Below the pieces are notes generated by a model that did not search any database, had not been told where the DNA came from, and saw nothing but the letters and a program-made list of their open reading frames with translations. Source: Gammaproteobacteria bacterium (lineage in GTDB: Bacteria > Pseudomonadota > Gammaproteobacteria > Pseudomonadales > Azotimanducaceae). Taken from it: 64,000 bases of DNA. The stretch spans positions 149,690 through 213,689 of the forward strand of contig JAPOVV010000074.1 in NCBI GenBank assembly GCA_026707945.1, given 5' to 3'. Below, piece by piece: positions 45,485 through 54,801 of this stretch. The position numbers were made by a program, and so were the translations under genes. Position 1 is the first letter of the stretch; each line of letters starts with the position of its first letter.

Positions 45485-45664
45485 TCACGAATGATTATCG
45501 TGCGCCAGCAGAATAAAAACAAAATTCGATAACGGAGGGCCGGCAGCAACAAAATCAAGGAAGATTGAGCACGACGGACAAAAAAACTGAACCTTATTAG
45601 AAAACTTGCCTGAAGATGCGCCGGACGGTTCGTTATTAGCTAAACGCGTCATTGCGACTCCCAT
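45485..45664 (-). CDS. Possible small protein after the symporter
   Basis: 59 residues, beginning 2 nt after the symporter stop on the same strand, with a second ATG four codons later preceded by GGGAG. The end (SIFLDFVAAGPPLSNFVFILLAH) is hydrophobic, and CPSC resembles a short metal- or disulfide-forming pair. Some SSS transporters have a small accessory subunit, but this is not one I recognise. It may be a chance frame. Confidence 0.3.
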   Translation of the reverse strand: MGVAMTRLANNEPSGASSGKFSNKVQFFCPSCSIFLDFVAAGPPLSNFVFILLAHDNHS

Positions 45665-45666
45665 CC

Positions 45667-47418
45667 TCAACGTCGCATAACCCTGAACAATGCAGTTCCA
45701 ACGAAGAAAGCAGCAACAGCGCACACGGTAGCCTGAAACATATCGCCGTAAAGTGCAAAACCTGTCCCGAACAGAACGGTGTACACCAAAGCACAGCCAA
45801 GCATCCACGCGACTAATGCTGAAGTGACGCTGCCAGGTGAATCCGCTTCCGTCCGGACCGAGCGACGCCATCCGCGGGCGTATGGGCGTACTCGAGAGTA
45901 GAACGCTTGGAGAACCGCAGTATCGGTCGGGCGAGTTGACAGCGTGACAACGAACCACGCGGCCGTCGTAATGCCAACTCCCCACAGTAGCTGCACGACC
46001 GCGGACGGCAGCTGAAAACCAACAGCTTCATGCACAAACTGAAACCATATTGCGATGGAGAACGAGACGACCATGGCCGCTATCTCGGACCACGCGTTGA
46101 TACGCCACCAAAACCAACGCAGTAGGAAGATGAGACCGGTACCAGCGCCAATTTGTAAAAGAATCTGAAACGCCTGCAGCGCGTTTTCTAACCAAAGTGC
46201 CACCACGGCGGCTAACGCCACAAGACCGACCGTCGAGAGGCGAGCCACCAGAATGTAGTGTGCCTCACTCTGCTTCGGAGCAAGGAATCGTCGATACACG
46301 TCGTCGACAACGTAGGAGGCACCCCAGTTGAGATGCGTCGACAAAGTTGACATGAGTGCGGCCGCGAGAGAAGCTACGACTAACCCCAGTAAGCCATGCG
46401 GAAGAAACACCAGCATCGCAGGGTACGCAAGGTCATGTCGGACGAGGGAGGGATCGAGGTGTGGGAACGCCTCAGCCATCGAGTCCAGCGTCGGATAAAC
46501 GATCAGCGAAGCGAGCGCAACCAGAATCCAAGGCCAAGGTCTGACGGCGTAGTGCGCCACGTTGAACCACAACATAGCAACCACCGCGTGTCGTTCGTTA
46601 CGTGCAGCGAGCAAGCGTTGCGCGACGTATCCACCACCGCCAGGCTCCGCGCCAGGATACCAAGTCGACCACCATTGGACCGCGAGCGGAATCAGGAAGA
46701 CTGCCACGACAGTTTCCCAATTGGCGAAACTTGGAAGGAAACTCAGGCGTTCCGCGACATTAGGGTGCGACACCAAACCTTCTAAACCTCCGACTGACGG
46801 ATGGTCGAGCGCGTACCAAGCAGCTGCGACAGCACCGACCATCGCTGTGATAAATAGAAGGACGTCCGTAACAACAACACCCCTCAATCCCGACGATGCT
46901 GAGTATGCGGCGGTCACGATGGCGACGACCAGAACCGTCGCGTACGGTTCAATACCGAGCAGAACGCCCGCGATTTTGATACCTGCGAGCATGACCGCGG
47001 CCATGATCGCGACGTTGAAGAAGACGCCGAGATAAATAGCCCTGAACGCACGCAGGAAGATGGCGGGCCGACCGGAATAACGCAGCTCGTAAAAACCGAT
47101 ATCCGTGAACACGCCCGATCGTCGCCACAGACGCGCGTAGAAGAACGTGGTACACATTCCCGTTATCACAAACGCCCACCACATCCAGTTTCCAGAAACG
47201 CCGTTGTTGCGCACCAGATCGGTTACCAGATTAGGCGTATCCGTCGAGAAGGTCGTCGCGACCATTGACGTGCCAAGGATCCACCAAGGCAGATGGCGCC
47301 CAGCTAGGAAAAATTGTCCGGTACCTTCGCTGGCACGTCGTGCGAAAGCCAATCCGAGGGAGACGGTAGCGATCCCGTAGACGGCTAAGACCGCCCAATC
47401 AAGGCTGTTCAAGTACAT
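45667..47418 (-). CDS. SSS-family sodium:solute symporter
   Basis: 583 residues with 13 to 14 hydrophobic helices. LDWAVLAVYGIATVSLGLAFARR and TGQFFLAGRHLPWWILGTSMVATTFSTDTPN are typical of the first helices, with FSTDTP near the sodium site; SGLRGVVVTDVLLF follows. The N-terminal and central segments fit sugar-, amino-acid- or sialic-acid-type carriers, but the specificity is unknown. The sialidase-like gene 2.4 kb away gives weak support for a sugar. No signal for regulation. Confidence 0.85.
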   Translation of the reverse strand: MYLNSLDWAVLAVYGIATVSLGLAFARRASEGTGQFFLAGRHLPWWILGTSMVATTFSTDTPNLVTDLVRNNGVSGNWMWWAFVITGMCTTFFYARLWRRSGVFTDIGFYELRYSGRPAIFLRAFRAIYLGVFFNVAIMAAVMLAGIKIAGVLLGIEPYATVLVVAIVTAAYSASSGLRGVVVTDVLLFITAMVGAVAAAWYALDHPSVGGLEGLVSHPNVAERLSFLPSFANWETVVAVFLIPLAVQWWSTWYPGAEPGGGGYVAQRLLAARNERHAVVAMLWFNVAHYAVRPWPWILVALASLIVYPTLDSMAEAFPHLDPSLVRHDLAYPAMLVFLPHGLLGLVVASLAAALMSTLSTHLNWGASYVVDDVYRRFLAPKQSEAHYILVARLSTVGLVALAAVVALWLENALQAFQILLQIGAGTGLIFLLRWFWWRINAWSEIAAMVVSFSIAIWFQFVHEAVGFQLPSAVVQLLWGVGITTAAWFVVTLSTRPTDTAVLQAFYSRVRPYARGWRRSVRTEADSPGSVTSALVAWMLGCALVYTVLFGTGFALYGDMFQATVCAVAAFFVGTALFRVMRR

Positions 47419-47643
47419 ATCAATCTAGAACGTCAGTATTCATTTCCGCTTGCTCGGACAATCGGCTACGCTGACATTCCGTATGAAGCAGATAACGAAT
47501 ATTTCAGTTCCGGTTTCTGTCCGCGAAGTCCATTCCGTTCGATCCCTTCGTTACCGGTGAGTGATTCCGGGACGTGGTCGCACCATTTCTATAAGAGTTA
47601 TTAACGTTCGGAACAGCCAAATTCCAGTTATTCGAACGCCTCT

Positions 47644-48033
47644 TCAACTTGGACCTGTATATGTGGATACCCACCATGTGTTATCAAAGGCGTTGAACCC
47701 ACAACTACGTTCACCATAAAACTGGTCCTCAGGCGCAGAGATCGTCTCAGCGCCAGCTTCAATTGCTCTGTTGTACACGTCGTCTACGTCCTCTACATAA
47801 ACATAGACCGACGCTTGGGTTATCTCGTGTCCGGGTAGTTGCTCTCCTGCTTCGACCACGAGAACACTATCACCGATTGCCAATTCGACGTGAGCCGCAC
47901 GTCGCTCGCCTTGTTCATGTCGCTCAATCTCTTTCGCGCCAAACACGGCTGCTAAAAACTCGGGTAATTCGTACGGACCGTATAGATAGGGTCGCACCGT
48001 TCCAAACCCTTGTCGCACGTGACTCATTGACAT
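47644..48033 (-). CDS. VOC/glyoxalase-family protein
   Basis: 129 residues from ATG 48033, which has GGAGG (48040-48044) 6 nt upstream; the frame is open to 48060 but without a site. One VOC module pair: VRPYLYGPYELPEFLAAVFGAKEIER, ITQASVYVYVEDVDDVYNRAIEAGA and EDQFYGERSCGFNAFDNTWWVSTY. Such proteins bind metal and small substrates, for example in resistance or extradiol chemistry; the function is unknown. Divergent from the PQQ dehydrogenase. Confidence 0.85.
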   Translation of the reverse strand: MSMSHVRQGFGTVRPYLYGPYELPEFLAAVFGAKEIERHEQGERRAAHVELAIGDSVLVVEAGEQLPGHEITQASVYVYVEDVDDVYNRAIEAGAETISAPEDQFYGERSCGFNAFDNTWWVSTYTGPS

Positions 48034-48159
48034 CGTTGACCTCCGTTCATGCGTAGTCAAATCTGATTCTTGCGATTCTATTCCGAGAAGCTCATGCAGA
48101 GTCGGCGCACTAAAAGCGGTAATCTCTAGACACTAATTTCTGAATCCAAACGCACACTA

Positions 48160-50274
48160 TTGTCAGATTTCCGGGTAAGCGACAAATCGACAAACTCGAT
48201 CGGTAACTCAAGGTCGTTAGCCTTCAATAAGATTGCCCATCACATTTATTGGTGGAATCGCGTGCGTTCCATTTCTACCCGATCGAAGGTCTTGGCAACT
48301 GCCTTGGCGCTCATCCTTCTTGTAGGCATTGTCGCCGTTCTAGGCGGTTCTACGATCTCACTCATCGGTGGAGCGACCGCACTAGACGTAGACGGCAACG
48401 CCGAAATCGCGTCGCGACCACCAAACACAGTCGATGTAGGAAACGACTGGAACCACTACGGCGGCGATGCAGGTGGACACCGCTACAGCAAAGCTGATGA
48501 GATCAATGCGAGTAATGTCGCGCAGCTAGTACCCGCATGGGAATTTCATACGGGCGATATGACGCACAGAGCGGATTACATGTCGCAATCCGCGACCGAA
48601 GGTACGCCGATTTTGGTAGGTGATTCCCTCATATTCTGTACACCATTCAATGAAGTCATTGCGCTTAGTCCAGAATCAGGAACGCTTCGTTGGCGATTCG
48701 ATCCAGCGATCGACATCAATCAGGACCCCAGCAATCAATTCATCTGCCGAGGCGTCGCACACTGGCAGGACGAACGCTCAACTGACGCGTGTTCAAGTCG
48801 GATCTTTATGGGAACGAACGATGCACGGGTCATCGCGCTTGACGCGAAAGATGGTCAGCCGTGCAAAGACTTTGGGATCGATGGTGAAGTCCAAACTGAT
48901 CCCGGAATGCCTCTGCGCTGGGCAGGTGAGTTTCAGATTACTTCCCCGCCTGTCACGATCGGCGATACAGTGGTCGTTGGCTCGTCCATCGGCGACGGTG
49001 CTCGAGTTGCCGCACCTATAGGCGTTGTTCGCGCATTCGATGCAAGAACGGGCGAATCGAAATGGGAATGGGATCCCATCCCACGTGAACCTAACGATCC
49101 AGCAGCATTAAGTTGGAAGGGCGTTCAACCACCCCAGGAAGGACACGCCAATGTCTGGGCGCCCATGACCGCCGATGAAGGACGCGGTCTTCTCTTTCTC
49201 CCGACGAGTAGTCCCAGTCCTGACTTTTTTGGTGGGCTACGCCCCGGCGAAAATCGACATGCAAATTCGGTCGTCGCAATTCATGGTGAGACGGGTGAAG
49301 TCGTATGGAGCTTCCAGACCGTACATCACGATATCTGGGACTACGATCTACCGGCACAACCCGGTCTCTATTCAGTCTGGCGCGACGGCGCGCTCCACGA
49401 CGTAGTTGCCCAAGTTACGAAAACGGGGTTCGTCTTCGTACTCGATCGTGATACCGGAAAACCGTTCCTACCAATTGAAGAGCGACCGGTACCTCAAAAT
49501 GGTGCTGAAGGGGAATGGCTCTTTCCTACTCAGCCGTTCCCAGTCAATCCACCCGCGATTGTGCCGAGCACGCTTACTCCGGACGACGCGTTCGGAATTA
49601 CGCTTTTCGATCGATTGCACTGTCGTCGTCAAATCCGGAATTCCGTCACAGAAGGTCTATTTACACCGCCCTCGACGCAAGGAACGATCTTCTACCCATT
49701 TACAGGTGGCGGCGCGAATTGGGGCGGCGCGGCATACGATCCGGAGCGCAATCTCTTGATCGTGAACATGAGCAATATCGCCAACCATATCCAGTTGATT
49801 CCAACGGAAGATTTCGACGAAGTACGTAGACAGTTTCCCTTCGACGAAGTCTCTCCTCAGGAAGGCGCTCCTTTCGGAATGAAACGGACGGTACTTCTTT
49901 CGTTTCTAGGTATCCCATGCACGCCACCGCCTTGGGGTGTCCTCGCAGCGATCGACCTAACGAATGGAAACATTGTTTGGCGCAAGCCACTTGGGTCGAG
50001 CGTCGGCGTGCCTATCGGCATGCCGAACTTTGGGGGACCGGTCGTGACCGCAGGGGGACTGATCTTCATCGCTGCGACTATGGACGAAATGATGCGCGCG
50101 TTCGACGTCGAAACAGGCGAGTTGCTCTGGGAGTGGCAGCTTCCTGCAGGCGGTCAAGCTACACCGATGACGTATGAATTGAACGGTCGTCAGTACGTGC
50201 TTATTTATGCAGGGGGACACTCAAGGGCAGGCACTCGCTTAGGAGATTCGCTCATCGCGTTTGCACTAAATTGA
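48160..50274 (+). CDS. Membrane-bound PQQ-dependent dehydrogenase (glucose/quinate type)
   Basis: 704 residues. An N-terminal helix (about 45-70) anchors the periplasmic eight-bladed propeller. Propeller tryptophan-docking motifs recur: AFDARTGESKWEW, AIHGETGEVVWSF, AIDLTNGNIVWRK and AFDVETGELLWEW. VHHDIWDYDLPAQPGLY is typical of the glucose and quinate dehydrogenases. The multi-helix quinone domain of E. coli Gcd is reduced here to one helix. TTG 48160 is the outermost start; a GTG at 48262 just before the helix is equally likely. Oxidises a sugar or cyclic polyol in the periplasm. Confidence 0.85.
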   Translation: MSDFRVSDKSTNSIGNSRSLAFNKIAHHIYWWNRVRSISTRSKVLATALALILLVGIVAVLGGSTISLIGGATALDVDGNAEIASRPPNTVDVGNDWNHYGGDAGGHRYSKADEINASNVAQLVPAWEFHTGDMTHRADYMSQSATEGTPILVGDSLIFCTPFNEVIALSPESGTLRWRFDPAIDINQDPSNQFICRGVAHWQDERSTDACSSRIFMGTNDARVIALDAKDGQPCKDFGIDGEVQTDPGMPLRWAGEFQITSPPVTIGDTVVVGSSIGDGARVAAPIGVVRAFDARTGESKWEWDPIPREPNDPAALSWKGVQPPQEGHANVWAPMTADEGRGLLFLPTSSPSPDFFGGLRPGENRHANSVVAIHGETGEVVWSFQTVHHDIWDYDLPAQPGLYSVWRDGALHDVVAQVTKTGFVFVLDRDTGKPFLPIEERPVPQNGAEGEWLFPTQPFPVNPPAIVPSTLTPDDAFGITLFDRLHCRRQIRNSVTEGLFTPPSTQGTIFYPFTGGGANWGGAAYDPERNLLIVNMSNIANHIQLIPTEDFDEVRRQFPFDEVSPQEGAPFGMKRTVLLSFLGIPCTPPPWGVLAAIDLTNGNIVWRKPLGSSVGVPIGMPNFGGPVVTAGGLIFIAATMDEMMRAFDVETGELLWEWQLPAGGQATPMTYELNGRQYVLIYAGGHSRAGTRLGDSLIAFALN

Positions 50275-50414
50275 TGAATGCGATTGAGCGCATCCGACTG
50301 TTTTGAGAGGCAGCGTCAAACTAACCGCCTAACGGTGTCAATTAGTACGTAACTAATGAAACGATCCGAATACATACAGGTCGTAGGACCTACCACACCA
50401 CGCCAAAATTTGGA

Positions 50415-51119
50415 ATGGATCCAAGCTCCTCACTGAAGTCGCCAGTCGCATTGGTGTTTGACCTCGACGGTCTGCTGCTTGACACGGAAACGATTGCGCG
50501 CGACACGTTTGTAGAAGCCTGCCACAAAGTAGGTTGGTATCGAACCGATATGGATGTCTACGTTCAGTGCATTGGGAGGCATGGACCGGAGATCGGCGAG
50601 ATTCTGAAAAAGGGTTATGGGTCGGACTTCCCCTGGGAAGAAATCGGACCACTCTGCCAACGACTCTATCATGAGTTTATCGATCACCAAGCCGCGGATA
50701 TCAAACCTGGCGCCTCGGAGCTTCTAACGTATGTGTCAGAAAAGCGAATACCGTGCGGTGTCGCTACGTCTTCGCATAAGCCAACGGCTGACTCAAAACT
50801 CTCGCTCGCCAAACTCAACAGGTTCTTTTCCGTCGTTGTAACCAGTGATGACGTAAAACAAAGCAAGCCACATCCGGAGCCCTATATCCTCGCAGCCGAT
50901 CGGCTTGGTGTAAGCACGGCGCAATGTTGGGCGATTGAAGATTCTGAGAACGGGGTACGTTCTGCGGTTAGTGCGGGTTGTACCGTATTTCAAGTTCCTG
51001 ACCTAGTTGAGCCATCCCCACAACTACGTCGACTTGGTCACATGGTGGTCGACTCGCTTCACGAAGTGCTCGCTGAGCTAAAACGAGCGAAGCAATACGA
51101 CCAGGGCGAAAAGTCGTAA
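50415..51119 (+). CDS. HAD-superfamily phosphatase/phosphoglucomutase-like
   Basis: 234 residues. Motif I is FDLDGLLLDTE (catalytic Asp pair), motif II around CGVATSSHK, motif III SKPHPEPYILAADRL and motif IV IEDSENGVRSA. The helical cap between motifs I and II fits subclass I, as in beta-phosphoglucomutase, Gph and YieH/YniC-type sugar-phosphate phosphatases. Substrate unknown. Convergent with the hydrolase gene, 12 bp apart. Confidence 0.88.
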   Translation: MDPSSSLKSPVALVFDLDGLLLDTETIARDTFVEACHKVGWYRTDMDVYVQCIGRHGPEIGEILKKGYGSDFPWEEIGPLCQRLYHEFIDHQAADIKPGASELLTYVSEKRIPCGVATSSHKPTADSKLSLAKLNRFFSVVVTSDDVKQSKPHPEPYILAADRLGVSTAQCWAIEDSENGVRSAVSAGCTVFQVPDLVEPSPQLRRLGHMVVDSLHEVLAELKRAKQYDQGEKS

Positions 51120-51131
51120 GAAAACTCTTTT

Positions 51132-52136
51132 TTATATGGTAGGCGTCGGTAACTCAAGAACGCGTGACCAGAATTGGATCATGTCATCTCGAAACATCGC
51201 CGCTTCCCCTTCATGGCTCCCGACGCGTGCGCCTTTCTTGCCATATCCCGCTTTCATCGAATACACCATTGTGTCACGGTCGACGAGCGCCTTGTCGGGA
51301 ACACCGTCGATCGGGTGAATCATGGCACCATCTTCTGAAATATAAACGACCGGTGCGTCTCTAGCGACCGCGGCCTCCTCTATTTCAGCGATCGGGATAT
51401 CGCGGTCAAAACTGTGTTGCGCGCCTTGGAAGATTCGTATCGTTGCTGCGCCACCGGTCAACCGGATCGCTTGGCAGTGTCCTTGAACTTGAGCAACGGA
51501 ACACCATTCATCAGCGTCGCCCATCAAGACCCGGACTTCCGCACCGCCTACGCTCGGATCTAGGAATTGCTGCCCGCTCCACGGATAGGCCGCTAGCACT
51601 CCCGTTAGACCTTTCTCCTTACCGATAACTGCATCGCTAAACCTGCGAGTCGCAGCGGTAATAACCGCAGACCCTCCTCGACTGTGTCCTTGTGCTCCGA
51701 TTCTGTTTGCGTCAAATTCGTCCCACTCCGAGAGCGATTGGAATGCAGCTAGTACGTCGAAAGCGCTTGCCGCGAACGAGAACTGCGTTTGGTCTGCAAC
51801 GGTTGACGTAACCTGCCTCGCGCCGAAGCTATCTAGGATAAAGGTGGCGACGCCAAGGTTATTAATCGTTTCCGCATGTTGAATGTGCGATGGCGCAACA
51901 CCCAGACTCCCAGGTGCAACGATGACAAGCGGAAACGGAGGTTGCCGACCAACGGGCATGAAGAGTTTACCGTCGATCGTCGTCTTGGTCATTTCGCCAG
52001 GTTCACTGATCACTTCGTGATAGTTAACTGGGGACGCTGACGCAATTTCAACGTCCTGACCCTCGATGCCATTGGCGAACGTAACAGACTGATCACGGAA
52101 ACGTGTATCAAAATTTAGCGCACCTTGCTCTGACAT
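51132..52136 (-). CDS. Alpha/beta hydrolase of the dienelactone hydrolase family
   Basis: 334 residues. Nucleophile Ser in GAQGHSRGGSAV, Asp in MGDADEWCS and His in GAQHSFDRD give a complete triad. An oxyanion-hole segment IVAPGSLGVAPSH precedes it. The N-terminal ~55 residues add a beta-rich extension. Related proteins cleave esters or lactones. Stands near a HAD phosphatase and a GST, without a clear pathway. Confidence 0.82.
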   Translation of the reverse strand: MSEQGALNFDTRFRDQSVTFANGIEGQDVEIASASPVNYHEVISEPGEMTKTTIDGKLFMPVGRQPPFPLVIVAPGSLGVAPSHIQHAETINNLGVATFILDSFGARQVTSTVADQTQFSFAASAFDVLAAFQSLSEWDEFDANRIGAQGHSRGGSAVITAATRRFSDAVIGKEKGLTGVLAAYPWSGQQFLDPSVGGAEVRVLMGDADEWCSVAQVQGHCQAIRLTGGAATIRIFQGAQHSFDRDIPIAEIEEAAVARDAPVVYISEDGAMIHPIDGVPDKALVDRDTMVYSMKAGYGKKGARVGSHEGEAAMFRDDMIQFWSRVLELPTPTI

Positions 52137-52278
52137 AAGACGATCCGAGATTTGTTCTGAACGTTCTGTGGGAAGAATAAGCCGACTGCTACGAAAGATA
52201 TCACTCGAACGTTGAGAGTGTTCTCATATCTATAAGAATACTTAAATAAAACAATCAGTTACAAGTATTTTCTCTCAA

Positions 52279-52896
52279 CTACGTATGTGGAACTAGAGTG
52301 CAATGTTCGCGTTCGCGTAGACGATTCAGATACGCTTCCAAGTTCGAAAATCCGTCTATCCACCCCAATTCGTCTAGCCAAGATACGGTGTAACCAGAAA
52401 TGATGTCGGTCACTGTGAATTGATGCTCTACGAGGTAATCTGTCTGCGCTAGATGAGCGTCTAAGACAGCGGCAGAACGCTCCGCTAGTTTTCGGTTTTG
52501 GTTCACGATATCTGGGAGTTGCTCTTCAAGGGGCATTAAGAAACCCTCTTTATCAGTATTGAGATCGGTACTCCAGAGCCAAGATTCCAGCTCGGTCAAT
52601 ACGAATAACGTCCATTGATTGTGAAGCGCTCGTGCCCACGTTCCTGGTTTTCCAATCAAGTTTCGTTCGGGTGCCAAGTCCGCTATCGTGGTACAGATCG
52701 CTGCGGATTCGAACAATGGTTTGCCATCGATGACTGCGGCGGGTAATTTTCGGAGGGGATGCACCTTTTCTAGCTCTTCCCCGTCAAAGATCTCGGCGCT
52801 GTTTCCCCTCGATTCAAATTCAAGACCTGCTTCCAATAGCGCCCATCGACACCGCGCGGATCTTGTAGGACCTAGCTCATACAAAATAATTTCCAT
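52279..52896 (-). CDS. Glutathione S-transferase family protein
   Basis: 205 residues. N-terminal thioredoxin-like domain (about 1-78) with VHPLRKLPAAVIDGKPLFESAAI, the usual P and ES positions for glutathione. The C-terminal helical domain includes WARALHNQWTLFVLTELESWLW and VTDIISGYTVSWLDELGW. Typical GST of the bacterial detoxification type. Confidence 0.88.
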   Translation of the reverse strand: MEIILYELGPTRSARCRWALLEAGLEFESRGNSAEIFDGEELEKVHPLRKLPAAVIDGKPLFESAAICTTIADLAPERNLIGKPGTWARALHNQWTLFVLTELESWLWSTDLNTDKEGFLMPLEEQLPDIVNQNRKLAERSAAVLDAHLAQTDYLVEHQFTVTDIISGYTVSWLDELGWIDGFSNLEAYLNRLREREHCTLVPHT

Positions 52897-53230
52897 TGCG
52901 CGTCTCCGTAGTGACGTGTCATCGATCGATTCCGTCTATCTCACTATTCGAGAGCAGAACAAGAATGGATTGATCCTTATGACGAATACTGTTCCTTGAA
53001 TACAGTCAAACACGAGAACTGCAACCGTCATCCAATATGGCTTAAGTTCCCGATGATCTTACGGTGTACTGAAAACTTGACGGCACGGCGCGATTCAATC
53101 CACAAAAGTGAGCCACTCTCGTGCCATGAGAGTTTTCACCCAATCAATGTGAACTGCTGAGTCTAATTGGAAAGCGTAATTTACATCTGGACGTCGAAAT
53201 GTAAATCACGTTTTCAAGTCCGGCTCGAAC
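52897..53230. other. Intergenic stretch between GST and hotdog-like genes
   Basis: No gene seen. It contains the hairpin listed at 53174-53209 near the end of the minus-strand gene, and otherwise AT-rich sequence that should hold the GST promoter. Confidence 0.4.
53174..53209 (-). terminator. Hairpin downstream of the hotdog-like gene
   Basis: On the minus strand a 12-bp stem (all pairs including one G-U, CGTGATTTACAT with ATGTAAATTACG) with 12-nt loop starts about 22 nt after the stop at 53231. It is followed by CTTT only, so it could be a weak terminator or mRNA 3'-end structure. Confidence 0.45.
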
Positions 53231-54043
53231 CTATTTCCATAAGTCTGACGATGCTTTCATAAATCGAGTAAATTGGCGCATCTCAGCCACGACGTCACCC
53301 GATGACTTGTCAAAAAGTTGCGAGTCAATCCACGCGTACTCAGTCTTTGGACTCGCGCCGACGCACACAACTTTCCCAACGCGACGATATTTTGTATCGA
53401 CCAAGATCGGACCTTTCACTGTGCGAATTTCCGTTGCGCCGTAAAAACCGACAGCCTTCTTGAGAGTTCCAGTCGGCGCGCCCGCTTGCAGCATTTGAAA
53501 AATGCCGGTCGGGAGTTCTACTATGCCTTCGTAAGCGCCGCTACCCTTCCCTTCCGTAGCAATTACGTCGACTTTCTCAGGGCACTCCATCCCAGTTTCC
53601 ATCCGATCAAGAATCCGCAATTCAGATCGCGGCGAATCTTCAAGTGGCAAACTTGCAACGTAGTTTTCTTCGAGAGGGTCGCCGACGGACAATGAACCTT
53701 TGCATACGATCTTCTCTTCCGGAGTTTCGACGTAAGCGTCGACTTTGGTCGATTCGCCGGTCGCAGGTTTCACCATAACGGCTCGCACGTCCTCCATGTG
53801 CGTCGTGGCGAACGTGTAATACATCGAGATCGCGCCTCTCTCGTACCAAGCCATCCCCCACTCGGCTTGAATAAGAGGTACGAAGTGATCCAGATGTACG
53901 GTGCCGGGGATCGTGCCGCCTCGCATGCCAATTTTTTTCGCAACGGCGTCATTGTGAATTGAATCTGGGAGTTCTGCCCAACGATTAATCGGTTGTTGCC
54001 AATCTGAAACTAGCTTGACTTTTTCGTTCGTTGCTTCAGGCAC
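53231..54043 (-). CDS. Probable hotdog-fold protein
   Basis: 270 residues, cytoplasmic. IPGTVHLDHFVPLIQAEWGMAWYERGAIS and a helix-strand pattern repeated in the second half resemble a double hotdog fold as in MaoC-like dehydratases, with the N-terminal half best matching. The catalytic D-x4-H of MaoC is not clear. The terminal strand VAEMRQFTRFMKA and CVGASPKTEYAW support the second module. The substrate could be an acyl-CoA. Confidence 0.5.
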   Translation of the reverse strand: MPEATNEKVKLVSDWQQPINRWAELPDSIHNDAVAKKIGMRGGTIPGTVHLDHFVPLIQAEWGMAWYERGAISMYYTFATTHMEDVRAVMVKPATGESTKVDAYVETPEEKIVCKGSLSVGDPLEENYVASLPLEDSPRSELRILDRMETGMECPEKVDVIATEGKGSGAYEGIVELPTGIFQMLQAGAPTGTLKKAVGFYGATEIRTVKGPILVDTKYRRVGKVVCVGASPKTEYAWIDSQLFDKSSGDVVAEMRQFTRFMKASSDLWK

Positions 54044-54289
54044 TATTCGTTCCTCAAAGTGATTATTGGTTCAATCGACGTACTCGAATGTAACTGCTTC
54101 GGTATTCGTCCGATGGCGTCTTCAAACGAGGAGATTATCGCGTCTAATAAATCGAATCACACTTAGAACACCTGCTTCAATATGATGGCGTTCTGCACAA
54201 CGAGACGCGCAAATACGGCAAGCGTGTGCGACTATAAGTGCCATCTGAAAACGAATCTCTACATCTCCCGAGTAGCTTCTATTAGAGCC

Positions 54290-54748
54290 ATGACAGACCG
54301 TGTGCTTCAACTAAAAATCCAACTCGTAGAGCCACCGCTTAACTATGCGTTCTGCCTGCAGCGCGGGAAAGGCTCTAAAGCTGAACGACTCGACTACATT
54401 GAAGTCCTTGAAGGCGAAGATCGACCTGTGGCGTTTGAATTAGAGGTAACAGTTCGAAAAGCCAAAGATCGTCCTGAACCCGATTTCTTCGGACCGTTCG
54501 CGCAAGGTCCGTCGGGGGGAAGATTCTTCTACGTATGTATCGGTACCGTAGTAGATGCGGGCGACCCTCAATGGTCGGGTCGTGTGAAAGTACCGCTGGC
54601 TGGCATTGACTGGTCCATCGTCGATGGCGCGACAATGCCTGGCCGTATTTTGATTGCTCAATATCAGGCATCCAGACCCGATGGACAACCTATATATGCC
54701 TCTGTACAACTACTCGGCGAAGGATGGACTATTCAAAGCGCAGACTGA
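54290..54748 (+). CDS. DUF5990-like protein
   Basis: 152 residues from ATG 54290; the frame is open to 54182 but that part has no features. LQLKIQLVEPPLNYAFCLQRGKG opens a beta-rich fold, and GPFAQGPSGGRFFYVCIGTVVDAGDPQWSGRVKVPLAGIDW is the characteristic DUF5990 segment. Function unknown. Only AGAG precedes the start. Divergent from the hotdog gene. Confidence 0.72.
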   Translation: MTDRVLQLKIQLVEPPLNYAFCLQRGKGSKAERLDYIEVLEGEDRPVAFELEVTVRKAKDRPEPDFFGPFAQGPSGGRFFYVCIGTVVDAGDPQWSGRVKVPLAGIDWSIVDGATMPGRILIAQYQASRPDGQPIYASVQLLGEGWTIQSAD

Positions 54749-54801
54749 AGTTCACTTGTAAACAGAGCTCGAGTTCGCAAGTCCAATCTCAATGAAATTT
54801 C

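Noticed and set aside
41824..45664. Genomic island inserted at selC
   Set aside because: selC can be an integration site, but no integrase, no repeated selC 3' end and no composition change were seen downstream.
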